From Allium sativum (taxonomy: Eukaryota > Streptophyta > Magnoliopsida > Asparagales > Amaryllidaceae), in NCBI GenBank assembly GCA_030737875.1, contig CM060910.1:635921303-635985302 (forward strand): a DNA stretch of 64,000 nucleotides. The letters run 5' to 3'. Below, one piece after another: positions 26,440 to 38,500 of this stretch (the stretch's first letter is position 1; each line of letters begins with the position of its first letter). Below the pieces are notes generated by a model. That model saw only the letters and a list, made by a program, of their open reading frames with translations. It had not been told where the DNA came from and made no database searches. The position numbers and the translations under genes were made by a program.

Positions 26440-27942
26440 GTATTATCATAGCTGAAGGTTAAGTGATTACCTTGGCTCTGTGGTGTGGCTCAATAGAGAT
26501 GGGGTTAGTAATATCCTAGATTGAGTTTCAGTGTATATATACAAGTGAACGTATTTGTCATTTGATATAAAAAATGTTTTATATTGTGGAGATTTATTGG
26601 TTGAGTTGTTTACGAGTTCTGGTCAATCAGTTTGATCCACTGTATCGATAAGGGTTACCAGACACTCAAGTACGGTAAACCGACACAGTATGCTTTGAAA
26701 AAGGGTAAATGAAATAATTTTACTCAAATTATATTTTGATATAAAGGATTTATATTGGAATGAGTACAATATATTGGACATGTTGGTTGTTATTACCATC
26801 GTATAGTTGAGAAGGTTATATATATATATATATAACCAAATATAATTCGTATAAGTATTATGAGGTGAATTAAATCTGAAATTTAAATCAGAATTGAAAT
26901 TAAAACTATGGAAATTTGAATAAGTGTTTGTTAATGAATAAGGATTAAATATATGAGAATTTTAAAATCCTAGGAGATTTTAAATTGGTTTACAAGCATC
27001 GTGAATGATATTTTGAAACAGATTTCAAAATGGAAATGTTTAAATATGTGTTTTGAAAAGTGATATAGTATTGAACTCACTTCGATAGCTGGGAAATAAC
27101 TCTGATGATGATGGCCACATCATCAGTGTCATTTTCGAGTTGTAAGTGACGGATTACTAACAAAGAAATTGTTTTAAATTGTTTGAGGAAAGCAAGTTGA
27201 TTAAAATCCAAAAAGTAATATTTGATTTTTGAGAAAAGCAAAGTTATTTAAAACTCCCAGGAGGGATTGTTTGAACAAAAACAAATTTGAATAGAAATTT
27301 GTGAAAGCAAGCTGGAATTGAATTGAAACCAATTAACTAGAAATTGAACTGGAATATAACATATCAAGTAAAATCAGATTTTGAATAATGAGATAAGAAT
27401 CTGAAATGGTATTGGATTGGTGAGTTAGGAGTTTGAAATCGAGAATGGAACTTTGATTTGAAACGAAATTTGGCTTGGATATGTGAATGATTTGGTTTTG
27501 AGGATAAAATTGGAATTTCATTTGGGAATACATTTTTATATGCTGGCAGGGTAGCAAAATGAAAGGATATAATGATATGCCCGACAAAAAGGTACACGTT
27601 TATTTTTATGGATTTGGTGATCTATAGGCCGATTTGGCAAGCTGGTTGGCTTTTTTATTTTCTTTTTGAAAAGAAAGGGCCTAGGGAGGTGAGTTGGGAT
27701 TTGAACTATTGATCAGTACAAAGGAGGTGCTGGCGAAATTTTCCAGAAATTTAGAGTATTAGAAAATTTTCATGATTTTAGAAAATTATCATTGATAAGA
27801 ATTAATTAACATTTTAATTGAAATTAAATTGGTTCAGTTGAAAATAAGGTTGGTAAGTAAATAAATAAATTTGTACTAGTCAATAGGGTTTGTTCTCTAC
27901 CTTAGCAATTTCGAGGACGAAATTATTTTAAGGGGGGAAGAA
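26440..27942 (+). other. Non-coding internal region of X, with PBS and PPT
   Basis: TATTATCATAGC (26441-26452) matches the initiator tRNA-Met primer-binding site TGGTATCAGAGC at 9 of 12 positions. The right end encodes a typical gypsy pol C-terminal tail (AGCAATTTCGAGGACGAAAT, 27905-27924) followed by polypurine tract AAGGGGGGAAGAA and then the LTR start TGCAACGACCC at 27943. Nothing between shows gag, RT or integrase motifs. The remainder is AT-rich. Confidence 0.75.
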
Positions 27943-30900
27943 TGCAACGACCCATATTTTTACGGTATATAAATAATTTATTTAATTACTTAAATAATGT
28001 TTTGGCTATTTAAAATGACCAGAATTAAATAATATTGAATATTTAATTAAAATAAATAATATAATAATATATTTAATTTCTGAAATAGTGGAATTCACAA
28101 AATGGTGTGAATTGGATTATCTGTGATATTTAATTTAGTTTAGAATTGAATTAGAATAACGAATATATTAGTTGAACGGAAATTTGAACGTATAATTATA
28201 TTGTAATTAAAATCGAGCTCGAAATGGCACGGCGGTTCGCTATTTGGCAATTTGAACTTCAACTAAATATACAGGGTCCGTTTTAAATCGGATTTCTATG
28301 AAACAAGAAACGTTAGGAGCTGGTGAAGTATATCTTTCTAATGGAAGAGCAAAATCGGGATTTCATTGTGTAGATTTTGATTTTTGTCCAAATCAAATTT
28401 TAGAAAAGTCGCTATGGAATTCCTTTGAAATTTATAAATATATTTACATTATAAAAGGATTTTTAATACAAATTGAATATCGATTCAACCGGGATTTGAG
28501 CATCGAGTTGTAAATCCAGTGGAGCTGTATGATATTCTATTGTGAATATATACAATAATATTTATTTTTAAATATTAAATTTAATTATTTTTAAATATAT
28601 TTATATATTTAAATGGGTTATTTAGAGCTTTAAAAAATAGCCAGTTTTTCAAACGACCTCCAAATTTGACGAAACAAATTTTGTTGGATTCGTAATGTCA
28701 AATTATTGTTAGATTTCAATTTCCGTGATTTTTGAAGTCAGTATGTGACCGTACAGGATTTTAATATGAAAAACAGTCAATTTTCTGATTTAAAAATACG
28801 CTATGTGAGCAAACGGAGTTGGAATTCGACGAAACCAGTTTCGTTGGGTCCGCAATGTCGAACTATAGCTGCATGTCCATTTTCATGATTTTTGGGTGTC
28901 GTATGTGGTCAAAGGAATTTTATAGAACAAATACAAGCAGTGGTTGATTATAAATTAATAAACAAATCGAATAAAAAATTAATTAAAATATCGTATATAA
29001 CATCCTTATCCTCCTAAACCTAATTTTTCAGTCCCCACAAAGTTCCGCCGTTAGTTTTGGTTTTCCAAAAGAGAAAATGGTCTTCAAAATATTCAAAACA
29101 ATTCTGAATAAAAACTAAAAATCCTCTAACCAATATTAATGAGTTCACATCGGCTTCCTCTTCAATCCTATGGGGTTGTTTCTGAGTTTGACGCCAGTTT
29201 TGGGCATCGGGTTTTCTCAAGCGCAGGCTAGGGTTGGGGAATCTGGGGTTTGTGGTGACCAGTTCGTAATATGGGTATGGGATTTGTGTTCGAGGAATCG
29301 ATTAACATCTCCCGTGATTTTTTTGTGAAATTAGGAGGACATTGATGTCGTTCGCTATGCAGTTAAAGCCCCGCTAAAGCCCCACAAAATCCCCGCTATA
29401 GCTCATAGCGCTCCTCAACCGCTGCGCTATTTCAATTTAGCGCTGATGAACAGTAGATTCGCTTGTATCCCCGCTATCTTCCGCTGCATCCGCTAAATCA
29501 AGGCTATTTAGCATCCGCTTTAGCAATATTAATACACAGAGCTTGATTTGACTAGTTCTCTTTATATAAATATCGGTAACATTAGTGTAAAGAGCTAATT
29601 TTAATGCACAATTGTCTAATATAGTGTAGAAACATATTATAGTCATCAAATCTAGTGTGCATAATCATAATATTCTTTGGTTTTGTTACATATGATTAAT
29701 TAATATTGGTTTTGTCTACATAAATAATATGAAAATGACAATTAATTAGTTTTAAATATTTGGTTTCAACATCTAAATAATCGTTTTGTGCTTCCGCTAT
29801 AGCCCCGCTATTTCCCCGCTTTATCCCCGCTCTACCTTTTTGCACCTCAACCGCTATGGTACTGCTAAGCGCTTTAACTGCACAGGTCGCTCGAAGTTTG
29901 GGACTCGGCCGAAACTGCTGTCGACGCGAGTGGTGTAAGGGGAAGGAGTGTGGATTGAAGGTGATGAGGAGAGGTAGTTTGAGTAGAAATGAATTCTGGT
30001 GGTTTTGGTTTGTTGAAAAACATGAAGAAATGGAAGAGAGAAATGTCGGCAGTGAAGTGAACAAGGAGCAGGAGGAGTTTGACGGAGAAGGAGTGGTAGA
30101 GAACGGGTCTGGGTCACGCTGGGTATTAGCGGGCCGAATGGAAAGGTTAATACCCAATGGGTTTTATTAGTTAAGTTTAATTTTAATTTAAATACATACG
30201 AACTTCGTAATAGCATAACTCCGTCATACTTTATCAGAATTGGAAGAAACAAGATCCCTAGGATCGTATGGACGAACACTACACAATGGAACTAGTTGGG
30301 AGGGGATTGGAGCTTGTTACAATTTATGGCGAAATAAATTGTCTGTCTGAATCAACAGACGCTAATCGTTATTTAATGGTTAACGCGAAAGGTGAGTAAA
30401 TCTCACTAACTCTGCTCAATTTATATTTTTATAAAATATTTTTAGAATTTATAAATGATGGTTGTTTGCTGTGTGTTGGCTGTTTGGTTGAACTGCTAGT
30501 TAATTGGTTGAAAATTTAGATAACGATATAGATATAAGTCGTTAATCGAATATTAATTCTGTTTATCAGAATACTTCACATTCGTGTTATTTATGTTGAT
30601 TAACATCCATGGATGCAGGGAAATAGGTCGGAGGGACCCAACTGGGCTCCTCAACATTTATTATACTGTTTTTTCATATATTGTGCTATATGATGTGATA
30701 TGAAATCTGTAGTTGATTTCGTATGTTTGAATGATACCGATCATTGTTATATGGTACGTTAAATACCATAAGGAATACTGGAATGTTAAAAAGGAAATTT
30801 TCAATGTTATACTGAAAAAGAAATATTTATAAAATCAAGATGTTATAAAAAGAAACATTTTTAAATATGATGTTATAAAAAGAAATATTTATTTAGGAAA

Positions 30901-33900
30901 ATAAATATGATAAAATACAAGAGGAAATATTTGTGAAAACAAATAAAAAGGGGAGTATTTGTAAAACATTTATAAATAGATTAAAAAGGAATTTTATTGG
31001 TTAAACAAATAGAAAGAATTGAAAGGAAATATTTGTAAAACATTTACAAACATAATTGAAAGGAAATATTTGTAAAACATTTACAAATAGAGTTGAAAAG
31101 GGAAATATTTGTAAGACATTTACAAATGGATTTAAAAAGGGATGTTTATTTGTTAAATAAATAGAAAAATAAAAGGAATATTTATTTAGAAAATAAATAA
31201 GATATCATAAAAAGGAAATACTTGAAAAGTGAATAGAATAGTATAAAAGAGAATTTTATATTTGAAAGGTTTAGACCCGTGCTTCGCACACGGGTATAAC
31301 ATGTTATGGATTTAAAGCAAAATTTTTAAATAGAATCTATTCTAACCGATAGATTGAGAAGATAAATTTATAAATAAGGTTTTATTAATTAAATAAAATG
31401 TTTATCATTGGATAAATAGAATATATAATTCAGGACCTATATAGAGAAGTAAGATTCGATTTCAACAACGATATTTGATACTGAATATGGACGAAGAGTT
31501 AGTCGATTGAGAGTTAATCGGTTAGAGTTAATCGAATTAGAGTAATTGATTAGAGTTAATCAGTTAGAGTTAACTAGTTAGAGTTAATTAGATAGAGTTA
31601 ACCAGTTAAAGTTAACCAAAACATAGTTAATCGAATTAGGATTAACTGAATATTATTTATTCAATTAGAGTTGATCGAATATACTTATTTGAGATAGAGT
31701 TAGTCAAACATAGTTATTCAGGAAGAGTTTCCATTTCGTACGACTGCTAGCGTAATTCACAGGGCTGCAGATAGCCTATGGCGGTTGGATGTTTCCTGAG
31801 GGAATCAGGCGTAACCATTGTGATTGTTGCGATCTAGAGTCAAGCGAATGGAGTTAAACCGAATATTAGCCATTCGAAATAAAGTTAAAACAGACATAGT
31901 TATTCGAATATAAGTTAATCGAATATTGGTTATTCGATAGGAGTTAAATAAGTTGAGTTAATCAAGCGAGTTAATCAAGCGAGTTAATCAAGTTGAGTTA
32001 ATCGAGTTGAGTTAGTCAAAACGAGTTAATCCAAATGAGTTAATCCAAAGGAGTTATTCAAAATAGTTTATTCGAATAAAATTAAGGGAGTTAATCAAAT
32101 ATAGTTTATTTGAAAGGAAATTAAACGAATGTAGGTCATTCGAAGAGAGTTAATCGAATGTAAATCATTCGAAGATAGATTATCGAATATAGTTATTCGA
32201 AGAAAGAGTTATCAAATATAGTTTATTCGAAAAGGAGTTATCGAATAGAGATTTTTCCAAAGAGAATTATACGTTGAATTCGATTATATCGAATTCAGGA
32301 AAATGATATTTACTTTCTGTTTTTAGTCAAGATTTACTTATTTATTAATAAATTAGTGGTTTAGTTATTTAGTTAATTTAAGGAATAAAAGTTATACCTT
32401 GAAGTTGGATATTAAAGAAGAAGGGATTATAACGCTATAGTTATAATCAATGTTATAAAATAAAGAAGTGGATTCATAAATAGAATCCGAGTTACGTAAG
32501 GAAGTTGGTTAAAAGATTTAAATGGGTGAACTTTGTCTATTTCGAGGTTAGAAATGTTGTTCGGTTAAGGTCTGAGAGGTAATTATACCCTAACTTGATT
32601 GACTTCGTTTTTAACTAAGGAACGGTTAAGGTTCAATAGTGAAGATGGGTTAAGTGAATCTAGTTAGTGAGTGTAATGGTTCAAGTTCACATAGCGACGT
32701 TATATTTAAACATCAATTTAAATCAAATGAAAGGAGTATGGAAATGTTTTCCAAATAAGAACCAGAAATGTTTCTAATATAGAAATAAGGAATGTGAGCA
32801 AATATGGAAATGTTTTCCCATGATTAATAAAGTATATTTTTTCTAAATTTAGAAAAACAAGAATTTACGAATATATATAGAAATGGGGAAATGGTTAAAT
32901 TAATAATAAATTAATTTTAAAAGGGAAATGTTGAATGATGATTGATCTATAGAATTTCCTTTTGGAAATAATATCGTTGTTTGCACACATGTTTTTCTTT
33001 GATTGTTAAATCACCGACTATCGAAGTTTTTGACCATTTTTCATCGTCAATACGGAGAGATCGGGATCAGATTCATTATCTGAAAACCACTCTGTATGGA
33101 CGTTAGCGTTGCGATCAATTATGATGAAGATAATTGAAGATGGAGTTATGCAAGGGCTATCCTGTTTATAGAATAGTGCCTTCGGTTTGTCCAGTCCCGG
33201 GACAACGTGAATGGACGAATGTATGACAAAGTATATCTAATGGATCGCGTAAGTTGATCTCTTCAAACGTACTTACGTTTGGTGGTGGAGGAATTCGTTT
33301 CTCTTAGCTTTATACCCGTGATATTTTTGGGGAAATCAATTTGTGATTTGATGGGTATGATGATGTGGCATTCAAAGTGAATGGTGGTTAGGTGTTCCAA
33401 AGATACGTTATGACTTCAAGCCTCATCAACCGGGAAACGATAGAAATCGGGCGGGCAGCATGGCTAGCGGGGTCGCTCCCAATAGGGTGTATATCACCTA
33501 TCTAGAGAAAATCCAATTCATTCTTTTATCTATTTTGATGTTGTCCCTTTTCGGGAAACGTTGGGTAGCTCCCAACCGTTGGTGATATACATTCGATACA
33601 CTCAAGCGAAATGAGTGGTCGGTCATGTGTGGGCCAGGTTGCAAGATGTTCTTATTGAACCCAGTGTATTCATTTCTAGAGATACACAATCTACAAGTGG
33701 TCCCATACTTTGTCATATTTGGAATCCAATCTCCAATAAGAGCTCGCGGTTTCGTTTGTATACTATATATGTGGAACGTGAGATGCAAGCGTTCTACTAG
33801 ATTGTTATTTACTTGTGATTAGACATTATTAAAATATTAGAGAAGTATTGATTTCCTAAACTGTTTTGGGTATCATAAGGTAAAAATCGTCCGTATTTAT

Positions 33901-34417
33901 GTGTGGATCGGTCTTATGATTACCTTTTCTTTTGAAAAGGATTTCGAAAAGTTAAACCAAATGATTTGAGTTTACTTACACCAGTCCCATGACTGACGCA
34001 GAGCTTATTTTGTTTTGTTTTCCCTAAACTCTTGGGTGCCCAAATTTGTACAGGCAGTCAAGTAGTTCAGGTCTTTACAGATATACTTGGAGGATCTTGA
34101 ATCAGGAGGCCTCAGGATTATATAGCTATTGTTGTTTCCGCTGGGTGTAAGTGTTGTACTCTGATAATGTTATTATATATATACTGTTTTATTGCAAAGT
34201 TATGTTATGTATTATATTTTGTTCGTTCCCTTGTGAGATTCGTATTACTCTGATTTTGTTCTGTGCTGATCTTCTTCTTCTTCTATTCTAATTTTCTATC
34301 TTATCTACTCTCACCCTCTAACTTCTTTCTATTAATGATCAGGAATTTCCGACGTCTGAATAGTCAACATGGTAGTTTTGTCTTGATTTTCAGAGTCGAA
34401 AATCCCAGTTCGTTACA
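27943..34417 (+). mobile_element. X 3' LTR
   Basis: 6475 bp including the MITE; 5936 bp without it. It carries the same ordered modules as the 5' copy: palindromes near 28668 and 28829, donor-like palindrome 30391-30407, TATAAAAG at 31242, CACCAGTCCCATGACTGAC at about 33979-33997, and GTTACA end at 34417. There is no insertion at the Z target equivalent (about 32385). Short open frames at 29854-30279 and 33498-33788 are LTR sequence. Confidence 0.85.
29355..29885. mobile_element. hAT-like MITE, 531 bp
   Basis: Flanked by 8-bp near-identical duplications GTCGTTCG (29347-29354) and GTCGCTCG (29886-29893). Terminal inverted repeats are CTATGCAGTTAAAGC and, on the other strand, CTGTGCAGTTAAAGC. 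Subterminal CCGCTA / TAGCGC motifs cluster at both ends (29370-29440 and 29795-29870). X's 5' LTR at about 7396-7403 retains the empty site with a single TCGCTTG. An 8-bp duplication with subterminal repeats is typical of hAT elements. There is no transposase, so it is non-autonomous. Confidence 0.85.
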
Positions 34418-35570
34418 CCCGTCATCTTGAAATAATTATTTTTGAATTATTATCAAATCAAATTCAAATTAACACTTTAAAATTTTTGAAAATTTCGCTA
34501 GCATATCCCTTACATGGTTCGATTGGTATAACCACAACTGCCATTCTGGGCCTCAACTTCTCCAAAAGAAAACCCAAAATCCAAATGACTACCCAACTCA
34601 GGGGTATAAAATCAATCACCAACCAATAATATTAATGTTTACCTATTTGTCGGGCAACTCAATTTCTATCTTGAAAATCAACTAACAGCTTTGCATTTTT
34701 CAATCTGTACTCCCAATCGGTGTAACCAAATCAATTCCATAGCCTTCCGAGATCTGCACTTATCTCAATTTTTAGCGCAAATAATAAGTACAGGTTTTAA
34801 ATAATTCAGTTTTATTTCATAACTGATTTTATTTCCAATTCATTATACTGGAATTTAGTTTCAATTCACTCAACTTCTTTATTGACTAGTTTTATGTAAT
34901 TTTATTCGACCAATCCAATATTCAAACAACAAACAACCATATCATTTGAAAGATACTCAATACTGATACTTTTGATTTGCATTTAATTTGGTTTACCATA
35001 CATTAATATCAATCAATTTATATACGATGGATTTCCATTATTATCCATTCGATTTTCAAAATCCAAATTTATTCCATTTGAATTCCATCTCAAATTAATT
35101 CACTCAACCAGGTTAAATTCCATTTTCCATACTCAATTAACCAACTGGTTTCTAACCAATTCAATTCCATTTAAAAATCCAATTCAATTGACTAATCCAT
35201 TTTCCTTAATTAGTTCAATTTCATTCCATGATTCATTTTTGAATTCCAATTAAATCAAGCAAATCAATAAACAACCAATATTACTCTGCTACAGTAAAGT
35301 ATTTCTTTTTTCTATATAAAAATATACTTTGGGCAAAATTATTTCATTTACCCTCTTTATAAAACAATACTGTATCAATTGTCAATTCAATATAGTTTCC
35401 CAATACTTGAACTGATCAATCAAAGCGATACAAAACATTTTTGTATAAAATTTACAAATACGTTCTCTCGTGTTATACACTCAACTCAATTTAGGATGTT
35501 ACTAACCCCATCTCTATCGAGTTACGCCACAGAGCCAAGGTTACTACTCAGCCAATAGCTCTGATACCAC
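34418..35570 (-). other. Internal region of element Y with tRNA-Met primer-binding site
   Basis: Plus-strand GCTCTGATACCA (35558-35569) is the exact minus-strand primer-binding site TGGTATCAGAGC, complementary to initiator tRNA-Met, one base from the LTR end. The rest is AT-rich, resembles X's internal region in inverse orientation and contains no coding domain. Confidence 0.8.
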
Positions 35571-38500
35571 CGTAACGAATCGGAAAATTCGATGCTCGAA
35601 TTTTCAACACAAAAACATCCTGTGTCCAAAATCGAGTACCAAATATCCAAAAAGTTAATAGAAAGAAATTAGAGGATGAGATAAGAAAGAAAGAAATATT
35701 AGAATAGAAAACAAGAAGAAGAACCAACACCAAACAGTCTCACATCGCAGTGGAATAAAATATGATATAAAGATAAATCTTTATTGAACTTGGAAAAATG
35801 TATACTTACAATCATCAGAGTATCATAGTCAATCAATCTGAACAGTTATAATAACCTGTCCTCATATACAACCCACAACGGGAAAATACTAGATAATATT
35901 ATATGTCTGAACTCCTCCAGCTCGTCTTTGGACTTCACAACATTTGATAACCTGAACCTGTAAACAGGGCTAACTCGAGCATTACAAACGACGAGTCAGT
36001 CTGGTGAACCAAAGTGAAAAAAACTCGCTAAGTTTATATAACATTCATATTGATTTTAAAGTTCAAAAATCCTTTTTGAAAGAAAAGGATAATAGTAAGA
36101 CCAGCGCACACATAAATATGGATGGTTTTTACCTTACTATAATCCAAACTAGCTTTTGAAATCGTATCTTGTCTGATATTATAATAGTGTCCAAATACAA
36201 ATAAATCACAATATAGCGCAACGCTAGCATTTCACGCTCTACATATATTGTATACAATCAAAACCGTGGGCGCTTATTAGAGATTGGATTCCGATTATGT
36301 CAAGTATGGAACCACCTTTCGATAGTGTATCTCTAGAGGGGAATACACTGGGTTCAATAAGAACGTCTTGCAATCCGGCCCGCACATGACCGACCACTCC
36401 TTTTGCTTGAGTGTATCAAATGTATATATCAACTGTTGGGAGCTACCCACTGTTTCCTGAAAAGGGACAGCATTGAAAATAGATTAAAGAACGAAATGGA
36501 TTTTCTCTAGATAGGTTATTATACACACTAATGGGAGCGACTCACATAGCCATGTTGCATGCCCGATTTTTGTCATTTCCCGCTTGATGAGGCTTGAGGC
36601 TACGTTTACTTATCAGCATATCAGTTTGAATGCCACATCGTCAGATCCGTCAAATCACTAATTGACGTCCACAAATATACTCTGGGTATAAAAGAAATGC
36701 CCTTCTTTGCCACCAACTTGGTATATTTGTAAACATCAACGTATGTGGTTTTTACGAAATACTCTATCAGACACTCGTCTATAAAAGTCATCCAGGAACA
36801 GGATGAACTGAAGGCACCCTCCTACTGCATCCAAAGGATCAACAACAAGTAGTCCTTGCAATCCGTAAAATCTCAACCACGACCGAATCACGCCAGAAAA
36901 TCTCTGGTTGCAAGTCAGATAAATTCGACAGCAATCCTTCCGCTTATGAAGATCCACGATCTTCAGTTGCTCCATCTCGATCAGCTTTTGAACATCTTCA
37001 ACGTTAACATATTCGATCAGCTTCCGTACCAACAATCAATTTGGCCAAATTTTGATAGTCGGTGATTTAACTATCAAAATAAATATTCATCATCCATAGA
37101 AAAATAAAGTGGATTTATTGGTTCGTATACAACATCAATTGGCCTCTTTTAGTTAAACGGTTGTAAATTATATTTCTAGATCTTCCAACATTTGGAATAA
37201 CTCCCTCGACTACTCTCATTTATAAACCAATATCATCCCTGGATAGTCACGAAGTTGTTACAAGTTGGGGTATTTTATTTACCGCTTAGACCTTGAGATG
37301 ACAATATTCTTATCGTCAAGGTAGATATGAGTTTTATCAATGAAATTCCATTCCAATAAATATCTCAGCACTTCTATTTACCATATGATTTTTAACATCG
37401 TTTATAACCTATCTGGTTTCTTTTGAAAAACTCTTTTCCAATTTCAAAAGCATACTTTCTAAATTTAAACATCACTATTCCCTCGTCTTTAGGCTTTTAA
37501 AAATCATTTGACTTCCATTAGATTTCCAATACCCTTTTTGAACTGGTTTCGATTCTTAAAACCATTAGTCCCTTTATAACTTGCATTTATAATTATCCAA
37601 TTTGGATTTTATAGAAGATCGACCAATAAAATCCTTAATAAGAGCGTATAAATTCGTTGGCAATTTCATTTAACTACACATAAGGCTTACGACTTTATAA
37701 ACTTCCATTTACGGAACTTATTTTCAAGATTTATCACTTTGATTATTATTAAAATAATAATAATCAATCCCAACATTTTAGAAATCATTTTTGTTTACTT
37801 CAACATTAATGGTTAATCTTCCTTTCAGATAATAATAATCAATTAAAAAAAATTAATGATTTAATAATTTATTTAATAACTTATCTTGGTTTAGACAGTT
37901 GACTTAGTCAACTTAAAACAAGGTCAATCCATTAACCAACTCCATTAGTTTTTTCTTTAATCAGTTTAAATAAATTCTTTTAATTTAATTAACGATCTAA
38001 TTAAATTGAATAATTGCAATTAGTTATTGTTTGAAACAATTAATCAAATCATTAACCATTCGGTTTATTTCTGCTCATTCGGTTGTAAAACTCATTAACA
38101 TGAGAATTCACTTTTTATACTCTGTTTATGGTTACTATATAAAAATAATTATTCAATTCTTTTAATAAACCTTTATTTAAATAATCTATATAAATTAGAT
38201 TTCAAACACAGTTTTGCATATAAAATAAACCTTTATAACCTTACTTCTACAGATTTACCTGATTGTAAATCAATGTTCATAAAATGATTCAATTTGAAGC
38301 CAACCGTTGCCAAATATTCAACCAATATCATTCATTGGTTAAAACCAAACAAATGTTTAATTCAACGATCAACGGTATATCAATCATTCAATCATACTGG
38401 ATAAACAGCTCATATAATAGAATATGAATATAAACAACATATTTGAGGAATCTAGTTGGACCCCTCCAATCTGTCCTTCCCAGCATCAAAATGGGTTACC

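Larger units (their letters stand above)
5990..34417 (+). mobile_element. Non-coding long-LTR retrotransposon X (with nested insertions)
   Basis: Starts TGTAACAACCCGCATTT and ends CCCAGTTCGTTACA; flanks CCAGT/CCCGT are a plausible target duplication with one mismatch. Removing nested insertions gives LTRs of about 5923 bp (5') and 5936 bp (3') and a 1.5-kb internal region. I see no gag or pol domain, only a degenerate primer-binding site and a good polypurine tract. The two LTRs differ at about 5% in the stretches I compared. It resembles LARD-like non-autonomous gypsy elements, but with an extreme LTR to internal ratio. It sits in Y, a minus-strand member of the same family. Confidence 0.8.

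Noticed and set aside
5990..34417. Reading X as a single 28-kb element with giant unique LTRs
   Set aside because: The 3' LTR shows empty sites for Z, and the 5' LTR shows the empty site for the MITE. Subtracting these gives matching LTR lengths near 5.93 kb.
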